64,000 nt of DNA, taken from Streptomyces reniochalinae (GTDB taxonomy: Bacteria > Actinomycetota > Actinomycetes > Streptomycetales > Streptomycetaceae). Numbering within the stretch: position 1 is the first letter of the stretch; the number at the start of each line of letters is the position of its first letter. Location of the stretch: NCBI RefSeq assembly GCF_003323735.1, contig NZ_QOIM01000038.1, positions 372,001-436,000 of the forward strand, given 5' to 3'. Under the pieces are notes generated by a model. That model was not told the DNA's origin, ran no database searches, and saw only the letters and a list, made by a program, of their open reading frames with translations. Below are positions 33,105 to 40,622 of the stretch, in pieces. Both the position numbers and the translations under genes were made by a program.

Positions 33105-34358
33105 ATGACCGACACCGCACCACGGGCCGGGTCCCGCACGGCACCCGCGGCCTCACCCGGGGACCCCCGCGAGCAGACTCCTCCGACGCCCCGCCGCGGC
33201 CTGCTGCTCCTGATGGCCGTCGCCACCGGACTCTCCTGCGCGGGCAACTACTTCGCCCAGCCGCTCCTCGACCTCATCACCCGCGACCTGCACGTCAGCG
33301 CCGCCCTGGCGGGGTTCGTGGTGACCGCCTCGCAGGCCGGTTACGCGCTCGGCCTGCTGCTGATCGTCCCGCTCGGCGACGTGCTCGACCGGCGCCGCCT
33401 CGCCGTCGGGCTGCTGGCGGCGACCGCGGCCTTCCTCGCCTTGACGTCCGCGGCGCCCACGGGACCGCTGCTGCTCGCGGGCACCGTCGCCGTCGCGCTG
33501 ACGGCGGTGGGCGCCCAGGTCGTGGTCGGGTACGCGGCCGCCCTCGTGCCGGACGAGGCGCGCGGCCGTGCGGTGGCCACCGTGATGTCCGGGGTGCTGC
33601 TGGGCGGGCTGCTGGCCCGCACCGTCTCGGGCGTACTGGCCGAACTGGGCGGCTGGCGCACCGTCTACTGGGTCAGCGCGATACCGGTGGCCGTGATGGC
33701 CCTCCTCCTCCACCGTCACCTGCCGCGCGTACGGTCCTGCGCCCGGCTGTCGTATCCGGCGCTGCTGCGCTCCTCGCTCTCCCTGCTGCGCGAGGAGCCG
33801 CTGCTGCGCTGGCGGTCGGCGATCGGCGCCCTGTCCCTGGCGGCCTACAGCGTGCAGCTGACCGCGCTGACGTTCCTGCTGGCCGGGCCGCCCTTCGGCT
33901 GGTCGGAGTCGCGGATCGGGCTGTTCGGCCTCCTCGGTGTCGTCGGCGTGGTGACGATGACCTTCGCGGGGCGGCTGAACGACCGGGGGCTCGTGCAGTA
34001 CGTGACCGGGTGCGGCATCGCGACGCTGGGCGGCGGCTGGCTGCTGCTCCTGGCCGGCGCGGGGTCACTGCCGTGGCTTGCGGTGGGCATCGTCGCGCTC
34101 AACGTCGGACAGCAGGCCGTCCTCAACAGCAGCCAGACGGTGCTCTACGCGCTGCGCCCCGAGGCCCGCAACCGCCTCAACTCCGTCTTCATGACCAGCT
34201 TCTTCATCGGCGGCGCCACGGGTTCGGCGCTGACCGCCCTGGTGTGGGCGCGCGCCGGCTGGAGCGGGGTGTGCCTGCAGGGCGCGGGCCTCGCGGCGGC
34301 CGCGCTGGCGGTGTGGGGCCTGGAGCGGCTCAGCACCGCGCGCGCCCGCTCACGCTGA
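33105..34358 (+). CDS. MFS transporter (YnfM/drug-exporter type)
   Basis: The 417-residue protein has twelve membrane segments. SCAGNYFAQPLLDLITRDLH in the first segment and PLGDVLDRRRLAVGL (the loop 2-3 motif of MFS proteins) place it in the YnfM/arabinose-efflux-like group of exporters. PDEARGRAVATVMSGVLLGG follows in segment 5. The substrate is unknown. Transcribed away from the LysR gene, with about 95 bp between starts. Confidence 0.9.
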   Translation: MTDTAPRAGSRTAPAASPGDPREQTPPTPRRGLLLLMAVATGLSCAGNYFAQPLLDLITRDLHVSAALAGFVVTASQAGYALGLLLIVPLGDVLDRRRLAVGLLAATAAFLALTSAAPTGPLLLAGTVAVALTAVGAQVVVGYAAALVPDEARGRAVATVMSGVLLGGLLARTVSGVLAELGGWRTVYWVSAIPVAVMALLLHRHLPRVRSCARLSYPALLRSSLSLLREEPLLRWRSAIGALSLAAYSVQLTALTFLLAGPPFGWSESRIGLFGLLGVVGVVTMTFAGRLNDRGLVQYVTGCGIATLGGGWLLLLAGAGSLPWLAVGIVALNVGQQAVLNSSQTVLYALRPEARNRLNSVFMTSFFIGGATGSALTALVWARAGWSGVCLQGAGLAAAALAVWGLERLSTARARSR

Positions 34359-34418
34359 CGTCACATCGACAGCTCTACTCATCGACAAATCCGCATTGCT
34401 GTCGAGGAGTTCGACACC

Positions 34419-34738
34419 ATGCGCATCGCAGTCCTCGGCGCGGCAGGCAACGCCGGCAGCCGGGTCGCCGCCGAGGCCCTCGCACGCGGCCACAAGGTCA
34501 GCGCCGTCGTCCGCGACCCGGCCCGCTCCCCCACCCTGCACCCGGGCGCCGCGCACCGGGCGCCGCCGGCCGGGCGCCGACACGTTGCCGGTCTACGAGG
34601 CGGACCGCTCCGCCATCTGCGCGGAGGACTTCGCCCTCGCCCTGCTGGACCGGGGGGGCGCCTCCCGGCCGAAAAGGGCCGAAGGCGGGGACCGAGCGGC
34701 CGAAGCACCACGGGGCCCGTTCCACGGTGACCTACTGA
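34419..34738 (+). pseudogene. Decayed NAD(P)-binding oxidoreductase (NmrA/SDR-like)
   Basis: The start is intact: after AGGAG, an ATG encodes MRIAVLGAAGNAGSRVAAEA and a normal Rossmann beginning as far as VVRDPAR. The middle is then missing. Fragments of the usual C-terminus occur in two other frames: EADRSAICAEDFALALLD around 34592-34650 and HHGARSTVTY ending at 34738. A full protein would have about 210 residues; about 100 codons are lost and the frame shifts twice. A palindromic repeat lies between the last two fragments. TCGACAGC / GCTGTCGA arms (34366-34405) precede the gene. Confidence 0.75.
34652..34690. repeat. Short palindromic (REP-like) element in the NAD(P)-binding pseudogene
   Basis: GGGGGGCGCCTCCCGGCC, then AAAAGGGCCGAAGGCGGGG, forms the same kind of G-run/C-run palindrome as the elements at 4127, 45167 and 50164. 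Here it accompanies a frameshift. Confidence 0.55.
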
Positions 34739-34833
34739 GCGGCGGCCCCCTGAGCCACGGCCTGCTGGACCGGTCCGCCGGGCGGCGGAAATGCGAGGGA
34801 GCGCGCGGCGAAGCGGGCGGGCGGCACGTCGTT

Positions 34834-36291
34834 TCAGCCCGCGGCGGGGTCCGGGGCCTCGGGGACACAACGCCCCTCCTGGGTGCGGTAGTTCCACCGC
34901 GCTCCGTTCCGCACCAGCTCCCGTACCGCGGCCGTGAACCGGTCCACGTGCTCGTCGGGCGTCCCGGCGCCGAAGCTGACCCGGACCGCGTTGAGCGTGG
35001 GGGCCTCTCCGGCCGAAGACGGGGAGCCCGGCGCGGCCTCGGGCGCCCCGCACTCGCCGGGAGCGTCGCCCTCCCTGCCGAGGAGGGTGCGCAGCAGCGG
35101 ATGCGCGCAGAACAGGCCGTCCCGCACACCGATGCCGTACTCGGCCGACAGCGCCGCCGCGAAGTGCGAGCTGTTCCACCCCTCCACGACGAACGAGACC
35201 ACGCCCACCTGGTCGGCGCCCTCGCCGAAGAGGGACAGGACACGCACCTGGGGGACGTCGGCGAGACCGGCACGCAGCCGGGCCAGCAGCTCCTCCTCGC
35301 GGGCGACCAGGCCGTCGAACCCCGCCTCCGTGAGGGCGCGGCAGGCGGCGGCGAGGGCGTAGGCGCCGATGACGTTGGGCGAACCGGCCTCGTGCCGGGC
35401 GGCGGTGGTGTGCCACTCGACCTCGACGCCGCCGTCCGCGCTGCGCGCCACCCGGCGGCTGGCACCGCCGCCCGCCAGATACGGCTCCGCCTGGACGAGC
35501 CAGTCCGCGCGGCCCGCCAGGACGCCCGCACCGAAGGGCGCGTACAGCTTGTGTCCCGACAGCGCCACCCAGTCGGCCTCCAGTTCGGCCAGGCTGACCG
35601 GCCGGTGCGGGGCGAGCTGCGCCGCGTCCAGCACGAGCCGCGCCCCGTGCCGGTGCGCCGCCCGCGCCAGCTCGCGGACCGGCCACACCTCTCCGGTGAC
35701 GTTCGATGCTCCGGTCACACACACCAGCTTCGGCCCGGCGGGTGCGCCGTGCAGCGCCGACTCCAGCGTGGCGACGGCGGCCTCGGGGGAACGCGGCGCG
35801 TCCAGGTACGTCACGTCGTGCGCGCGCCACGGCAGCAGAGAGGCGTGGTGCTCGGTCTCGAACACGAACACCTTCGTGCCCTGCGGCAGCGCCGCCGAGA
35901 GGAGGTTGAGGGAATCGGTGGTCGCCCGGGTGAACACCACCTGGTCGCCCTCGCGGCACCCGAGGAACTCCGCGACGGTCCGCCTGCTGTCCTCGAACAG
36001 TTCGGTCGACAGCTGCGAGAGGTGGCCCGCCCCGCGGTGCACGCTGCCGTAGTAGGGCGCGTACGCGGCGACGTCGTCCCAGACCCGCTGGAGTGCGGGG
36101 GCGCTCGCCGCGTAGTCGAGCGCCGCGTAGGTCACCTCCCCGCCGGTGACCAGGGGGACGCGGACGTCACGGCCGAGAACGGGAAGGGGTCCGCCCGCCC
36201 CCTCGGCGGAGGCCGGCGACGTCTCAGGCGCGGAGGCCGCCGCCCGCGTACAGGACGGATCAACCGGGGCAAAAGTGGCATTGAACGGCAT
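34834..36291 (-). CDS. Class V aminotransferase / cysteine desulfurase-like PLP enzyme
   Basis: The 485-residue fold-type I PLP enzyme has YAALDYAASAPALQRVWDDV, GDQVVFTRATTDSLNLLSAA, FETEHHASLLPW, VCVTGASNVTGEVWPV, LVLDAAQLAPH and the PLP Lys in DWVALSGHKLYAPFGAGVL. It resembles SufS/CsdA-like aminotransferases, but no SufS-type catalytic Cys loop is obvious: the region after RDGLFCAHPLLRTLLG is divergent. A SAM-IV riboswitch upstream points to a role in methionine, SAM or sulfur metabolism. The ATG at 36291 follows a GGAG; a mini-ORF lies between the riboswitch and this start. Confidence 0.83.
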   Translation of the reverse strand: MPFNATFAPVDPSCTRAAASAPETSPASAEGAGGPLPVLGRDVRVPLVTGGEVTYAALDYAASAPALQRVWDDVAAYAPYYGSVHRGAGHLSQLSTELFEDSRRTVAEFLGCREGDQVVFTRATTDSLNLLSAALPQGTKVFVFETEHHASLLPWRAHDVTYLDAPRSPEAAVATLESALHGAPAGPKLVCVTGASNVTGEVWPVRELARAAHRHGARLVLDAAQLAPHRPVSLAELEADWVALSGHKLYAPFGAGVLAGRADWLVQAEPYLAGGGASRRVARSADGGVEVEWHTTAARHEAGSPNVIGAYALAAACRALTEAGFDGLVAREEELLARLRAGLADVPQVRVLSLFGEGADQVGVVSFVVEGWNSSHFAAALSAEYGIGVRDGLFCAHPLLRTLLGREGDAPGECGAPEAAPGSPSSAGEAPTLNAVRVSFGAGTPDEHVDRFTAAVRELVRNGARWNYRTQEGRCVPEAPDPAAG

Positions 36292-36445
36292 GGGGAAGCT
36301 CCATGGGCAGGGGTGAACGACGAACGGCGACGACGGCGACGGCACCGCCTCGCTGTCGGACGCAGACGTCAGCGCCTTGCGTGCCCGGCGGGCAGACGGC
36401 ATCGCCGCGCGCCTGGCGGCGGACGGGAAAGGGGCCGAGCCGGCC

Positions 36446-36466
36446 CTAGCGCATTCGCTTGCTCAC
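36446..36466 (-). CDS. Six-codon mini-ORF behind the SAM-IV riboswitch (candidate leader peptide)
   Basis: GTG AGC AAG CGA ATG CGC TAG encodes MSKRMR. It has a strong GAGGGAG ribosome-binding site six nt upstream, much better than that of the aminotransferase. The riboswitch 3' flank contains a CCCTC that could pair with this GAGGG. It ends 155 nt before the aminotransferase start. Whether it is translated is unknown. Confidence 0.4.
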   Translation of the reverse strand: MSKRMR

Positions 36467-36504
36467 GAAAGACTCCCTCGCAGACCAGGACCCCTGGCGG
36501 AGAG

Positions 36505-36624
36505 GGATCCGCGCTTGCCGTGGACCTTGCTGTCCTACGGCCTGGTCATCACCCGGGGCACCCCGCCACGGACGGAGGGTTGCCGGACAGCGGGCCGGGG
36601 CCTTGGTCGCTGTCGCTCGTGACC
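36505..36624 (-). ncRNA. SAM-IV riboswitch
   Basis: On the minus strand the 120-nt segment starts GGTCACGAGCGACAGCG. It continues with GCTGTCCGGCAACCCTCC (the conserved SAM-binding core), GGGGTGCCCCGGGTGATGACC, which closes the P1 helix with the 5' GGTCA, and the 3' pseudoknot part CACGGCAAGCGCGGATCC. These agree in order and spacing with the actinobacterial SAM-IV class as I remember it (about 119 nt). A CATACT -10 box at 36633-36638 would start transcription just ahead of it. SAM binding is expected to lower expression of the downstream aminotransferase unit. Confidence 0.9.
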
Positions 36625-36632
36625 TGGGCTGG

Positions 36633-36638
36633 AGTATG
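36633..36638 (-). promoter_or_regulatory. -10 box of the SAM-IV riboswitch transcript
   Basis: CATACT lies 8 nt upstream of the first riboswitch base, so the transcript would begin almost at the P1 helix. No clear -35 is seen. Confidence 0.45.
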
Positions 36639-36726
36639 CCACACGGCGTGTCCGGGGCACACCCGTACGTCCACTATCCGGACGGCCGTGCTCGTCGGGC
36701 GAGGCCGGTGGGACCCGTGGGACCTC

Positions 36727-37581
36727 TCACCGGGGCAACCGCTCGCACAACAGCCGCACGAGCGCGCCGGTACGGAAGCGGTCGGGCCAGTACGCGGGAA
36801 CGCCCCGCTCGGACAGCGGCGCCGCGGTGACCGGACCGACGCAGGCGACCTGGGCGTGCCCGCGCAGCGCCCGGGTCAGCGCGTCCGCAGAGCCGGTCTC
36901 CTCGGCGCGGGCGAACAGCCCCGCCACCGCGGGGGCGCTGGTGAAGGTGACGGCGTCGACCTCGCCCGCGACCAGTGCCTCGATCAGCCGGTCCAGGGGC
37001 GCGAGGTCGAGCGGCGGTGCCGAGCGGTAGACGGGCACGGCAACGACGTCGGCCCCCGCGGCGCGCAGCGCGTCGAGGAACTCGCCGAGGGGTTCTCCGT
37101 GGAGTTGGACGGCCACCCGCAGCCCCGCCAGGTCTCCGCGTGCGAGCAGGTGTGCGCGTACTTCGGCGGAGGACTCGGAGGCGGGCGACCATGCCTCGCG
37201 GAGCCCGGCGGCGCGAATGGCCCCGCACGCCTTGGGGCCTCGGGCGAGCACCTCGCCCGAGGCCAGCGCGTCGCGCAACGCCTCCCCCGCGCCCCAGTCG
37301 TCCGCCGCCTGCATCCAGCCGCGGAAGCCGATGCCGGTGGTGGCGACGGTGACGTGCGGCGGGCGGTCGACCAGCTGCCGGGTGGCGTCGCGCAGTTCCG
37401 TGTCGTCGCCGAGGGGGACCATGCGCAGCGCGGGAGCGTAGAGGACGCGGGCGCCGCGCCGCTGGAGCAGCGCGCCGAGTTCCCCGGCCCGGCGCGCGGC
37501 CGTCACGGCGACGGTGTAACCGGTCAGCGGCAAGGCCACTCCGGTGCCCTGGGGCCCGTACGGGGGTCGGGGTTCCGGCAC
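36727..37581 (-). CDS. Uroporphyrinogen-III synthase (HemD) domain protein
   Basis: The protein has 284 residues from a GTG at 37581 with GAGGGAGA upstream. The two-lobed HemD fold is recognisable: LTGYTVAVTAARRAGELGAL, VTVATTGIGFRGWM, VAVQLHGEPLGEFLDALRAAG, VDAVTFTSAPAVAGLFARAE, VACVGPVTAAPL and RFRTGALVRLLCERLP. The end resembles the HemD lobe of NnaR-type nitrate regulators, which continue into a winged helix; here translation stops just after RTGALVRLL. It may therefore be a shortened relative of those regulators rather than the heme-pathway enzyme. No hem, nitrite or nitrate genes are near. Confidence 0.8.
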   Translation of the reverse strand: MPEPRPPYGPQGTGVALPLTGYTVAVTAARRAGELGALLQRRGARVLYAPALRMVPLGDDTELRDATRQLVDRPPHVTVATTGIGFRGWMQAADDWGAGEALRDALASGEVLARGPKACGAIRAAGLREAWSPASESSAEVRAHLLARGDLAGLRVAVQLHGEPLGEFLDALRAAGADVVAVPVYRSAPPLDLAPLDRLIEALVAGEVDAVTFTSAPAVAGLFARAEETGSADALTRALRGHAQVACVGPVTAAPLSERGVPAYWPDRFRTGALVRLLCERLPR

Positions 37582-37722
37582 AGCGTCTCCCTCGGGTGTG
37601 GACGGATCGTGCGGGGACGACCGGGGCGAGGGCTCGTCCTCGGTGCGCTCTCCGGCCCACGAGGCTACGTCCCGCCCGCGCGGCTGCCGCTGCCGGCCGC
37701 CTGCGGCGGGGAGAACCTCCAC

Positions 37723-38400
37723 TCACTCCCCCGCCGGCTGCCGCGTGAGCCCGTCCGCCTGCGTGGGCCCGTCCGCCGGGTTCCGGGTGAGCACGGCGGC
37801 CCGCTCCCGCAGCGCGGCCAGTCCGGCGGCGACGGCGGGCTGTTCGTCAGTGCCGCGCCGCACCACGGTCAGCACGCGCCGGAACGGCGGCGGACTTCCC
37901 TGCACCGGCACGCGCACGACCCGCGGGTGACCGGCGACCGACATCAGCCGTGGCACCAGGCACACCCCCAGACCGTGGCCGATCATCGCGAGGACGGCGG
38001 GCCACTCGTCGGAGTGGTGCAGACGGCGGGGGGTGAACCCGGCCGCGGCGCACAGCGCCTGGATGAGCCTGTCCTGGTCGTGGTGAGGGATGATCCAGTC
38101 CTCCGCCGCCGCTTCCGCCAGGTCGACGGGTCGCCGGCCGGCCAGCGGGTGCCCGAGGGGCACGACGAGGTCCAGGACGTCGTCGAGCAGCGGCCGTTGG
38201 GCGAAGCGCGGGTCGTCGACCGTGGGGCTGTCGGGGTGCGGGGTGAGCACGGCGATGTCCGCCTGGTCCGCGAGCAGCCGCTGGTAGCTCAGCTGGGTGT
38301 CCGACTCGTGGATGAGGACGCGGACGGGCGGCCGCGCCCGCCGCAGTTCGGCGGCCGTGGGGGCGAGGAGAGAGGCCATGGTGGTGGTGAACCCCGGGTC
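37723..38400 (-). pseudogene. LysR regulator lacking its DNA-binding N-terminus
   Basis: Only the effector-binding half remains, starting abruptly at DPGFTTTMASLLAPTAAELR. It continues through LIHESDTQLSYQRLLADQAD, LDLVVPLGHPLAGRRPVDLA and DWIIPHHDQDRLIQALCAAA to the normal end. About 90 residues with the winged helix are missing. Homology stops at 38400, where the 3' part of an EamA transporter gene begins on the other strand. An in-frame ATG at 38379 might still allow a 218-residue fragment without DNA binding. Confidence 0.85.
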
Positions 38401-38535
38401 GTCGGCGTGCTCCAGTCGCTGGAGCCGGTCGCCGCGGGCTTCGCCGGTCTGGTCCTGCTGGGCGAACGGCTGAGCGGCCTCCAGTGGCTGGCGGTCGGCT
38501 GCGCCACACTGGCGTCGGCCGGCGCGGTCGCCGGC
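38401..38535 (+). pseudogene. C-terminal remnant of an EamA/RhtA-type transporter
   Basis: The only surviving part encodes VGVLQSLEPVAAGFAGLVLL and ERLSGLQWLAVGCATLASAG, which are the last two membrane segments of a DMT/EamA permease. Roughly 250 upstream residues are missing. It abuts the truncated LysR gene exactly and stays in frame with the downstream VOC gene without a stop. Confidence 0.8.
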
Positions 38536-38649
38536 CACTGCTCCGGTGGGGCCGTACGGGGCGACATCCGCTCCGAGCGACGAGTTTCCGGTGCCCGGAC
38601 GGTCTGTACTGGGAGACGGTGTGAACCGAGCGACCGGGAGGCGACGACC

Positions 38650-39132
38650 ATGAGGCAGTCCCAGAAGATCAAGACGTTCCTCTGGTTCGACACCCAGGCC
38701 CAGGAGGCGGCCGAGTTCTACGTCTCCCTCTTCGACGACTCCCGCATCCTGGGCGTCACCCACTACGGCGAGACGGGCCCGGGCAAGCCGGGATCTGTGA
38801 TGACGGTCGACTTCGAGCTGGCAGGACGGGAGTACGTGGCGCTCAACGGCGGCCCCGAGTTCTCCTTCACCGAGGCGATCTCGCTCCAGGTGGACTGCGA
38901 CTCGCAGGAGGAGGTGGACACCCTGTGGGAGAAGCTGACGGCGGACGGCGGTCAGGAGGTCCAGTGCGGCTGGCTCAAGGACAAGTACGGCCTCTCGTGG
39001 CAGATCGTGCCGCGTCGCCTCTTCGAGCTGCTGGAGACGGCTGACAGCGCGCGGGCCGAGGCCGTCACCCGGGCCATGCTCGGCATGGTGAAGCTGGACG
39101 TGGCCACGCTGGAGGCGGCGGCGCGCAAGTGA
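38650..39132 (+). CDS. VOC-superfamily protein (PhnB-like / 3-demethylubiquinone methyltransferase-like)
   Basis: The 160-residue protein has KIKTFLWFDTQAQEAAEFYV, FDDSRILGVTHYGE, VMTVDFELAGREYVALNGGP and FTEAISLQVDCDSQEEVDTL, then GWLKDKYGLSWQIVPRRLFE. This is the PhnB-like glyoxalase/bleomycin-resistance fold. The enzymatic role is unknown, and members often lack the full metal triad. The ATG at 38650 begins the homology. Confidence 0.87.
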   Translation: MRQSQKIKTFLWFDTQAQEAAEFYVSLFDDSRILGVTHYGETGPGKPGSVMTVDFELAGREYVALNGGPEFSFTEAISLQVDCDSQEEVDTLWEKLTADGGQEVQCGWLKDKYGLSWQIVPRRLFELLETADSARAEAVTRAMLGMVKLDVATLEAAARK

Positions 39133-39220
39133 CGCCGCCCCCGTCTCAGCGCCGGCGGCACGGTTCTGGTCTCCTGCGGACCGTGGTCCGGTGAGAGGGT
39201 GCCACTGCCCGTAGCGTGCG

Positions 39221-39275
39221 GTCTGCGGGCCGGTTGTGGCTTGTGGCGCCGTTCCCCGCGCCCCCTTCGGGCGCG
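39221..39275. repeat. Dispersed Streptomyces intergenic repeat
   Basis: The stretch TGCGGGCCGGTTGTGGCTTG, then GCGCCGTTCCCCGCGCCCCC and TTCGGGCGCG, resembles an intergenic element I know from many Streptomyces genomes (GTTCCCCGCGCCCC core with pairing GGGGCGC). It lies in the 220-bp gap between the VOC gene and trpD, which are convergent. Confidence 0.55.
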
Positions 39276-39353
39276 TCCGGGAGATGCGGCCGCAGGAGGG
39301 GGGCAAGCGTGGCCGGGGCCGGGTGACGGGGGCCCGGCCCCGGCCACGCTCCC

Positions 39354-40421
39354 TCACCTCAGGTGGCTGGCCTCCACCCACCGTTCCAGCGCCGCGCGGG
39401 CCGCGCCGGAGTCGAGGGACTCGGCGGCGCGCCGCATACCGGCCGCGATCTGCTCGCTCAGCGGCGCCTCGGTGGGCGCGAGCGCCGTGAAAGCGGCGGC
39501 AGAGTTCAGCAGGACGGCGTCCCGCACGGGCCCCCGCTCGCCGTCCAGCAGCCGCCGTGCCACGTCCGCGTTGTAGGCGGCGTCGGCGCCCCTCAGCGCC
39601 TCGACGGGCACCAGTTCGAGGCCGACGTCGCGCGGGTCGAAGCTCTCCTCGCGCACCGCGCCGTCGCGGACGATCCACACGGTCGACGTCGCCGTGGTGG
39701 TCAGCTCGTCCAGCCCGTCGTCCCCGCGGAAGACCAGCGCGGAGGAGCCGCGGGCCGCCAGCACGCCCGCGATGATCGGCGCCATCCGCGCGTCGGCGAC
39801 GCCGGTGGCCTGGGCGCGTACCCGGGCCGGGTTGGTGAGCGGCCCCAGGAAGTTGAACGGGGTCGCGACGCCCAGCTCCTTGCGTGCCGTACCGACGTGC
39901 CGCAGCGAGGGGTGGAACCGCACCGCGAAGCAGAAGGTGATGCCGGCCTCGGCCGCCACCTCGGCGACCCGTTCGGGGCTCAGCTCCAGGTCCACTCCGA
40001 GCTTCTCCAGTACGTCGGAGGCTCCGCTGGCGCTGGAGGAGGCCCGGTTGCCGTGCTTGACGACCTTCACGCCCGCTCCGGCGACGACGATCGAGGACAT
40101 GGTCGAGATGTTGACCGTCTTGGCCCGGTCGCCTCCGGTGCCGACGATGTCCACGGAGGGGCCCGGCACCTCGATCGTCCGTGCGTGCGCGTACATGGCG
40201 CGCACCAGCCCGGAGATCTCCTCGACCGTCTCCCCCTTGGCCCGGAGCGCGACGGCGAACCCCGCGATCTGCGCGTCGGTGGCCTCGCCCCGCATGATCC
40301 GGTCCATCGCCCACGCGGTGGCGTCCTCGCTCAGGTCCTGGCCGGCGAGCAGTGCGCTGAGCACGTCGGGCCAGGTACGCGCCGCCACGGTGTCGCCTCC
40401 GGCGGGGGTAGCAGCGCTCAT
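39354..40421 (-). CDS. trpD: Anthranilate phosphoribosyltransferase
   Basis: It transfers phosphoribosyl from PRPP to anthranilate, the second step of tryptophan synthesis. The 355-residue protein has the N-terminal helical domain, [20 protein letters not shown] (PRPP loop), [20 protein letters not shown] (anthranilate/PRPP contacts) and [20 protein letters not shown]. The ATG at 40421 is preferred to a GTG at 40430, which would touch the ribosome-binding site. It stands alone, 36 kb from trpEG, and a hairpin separates it from qcrB. Confidence 0.95.
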   Translation of the reverse strand: MSAATPAGGDTVAARTWPDVLSALLAGQDLSEDATAWAMDRIMRGEATDAQIAGFAVALRAKGETVEEISGLVRAMYAHARTIEVPGPSVDIVGTGGDRAKTVNISTMSSIVVAGAGVKVVKHGNRASSSASGASDVLEKLGVDLELSPERVAEVAAEAGITFCFAVRFHPSLRHVGTARKELGVATPFNFLGPLTNPARVRAQATGVADARMAPIIAGVLAARGSSALVFRGDDGLDELTTTATSTVWIVRDGAVREESFDPRDVGLELVPVEALRGADAAYNADVARRLLDGERGPVRDAVLLNSAAAFTALAPTEAPLSEQIAAGMRRAAESLDSGAARAALERWVEASHLR

Positions 40422-40554
40422 GGGAACCACATCCTGGCTATAGACCGACGCAATGGTGCCGCCACCCTATCGAGCCCGACCGGGCGGCGTGGCCGCCTGT
40501 TCACCCCGTGGGCAGCGGGCCTGCACCCGTCAGGAGTGGGGCCTTGCGGCAAAG

Positions 40555-40595
40555 CCGGGAGGGGCCCACGGGACGTACCCGTGAACCCCTCCCGG
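40555..40595. terminator. Terminator of the ctaE-qcrCAB operon
   Basis: CCGGGAGGGG...CCACGGG / CCCGTG...CCCCTCCCGG arms (about 15 bp with a small internal mismatch) lie about 28 nt beyond the qcrB stop and before trpD in the same direction. Confidence 0.65.
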
Positions 40596-40622
40596 TGTGG
40601 CGGATTCAGCTGTGCTGCGCGG

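Noticed and set aside
34396-39132. A 1578-codon open frame on the plus strand
   Set aside because: Most of it is the antisense shadow of the aminotransferase, HemD and LysR genes. Only its last 160 codons (VOC protein) and the EamA remnant are real.
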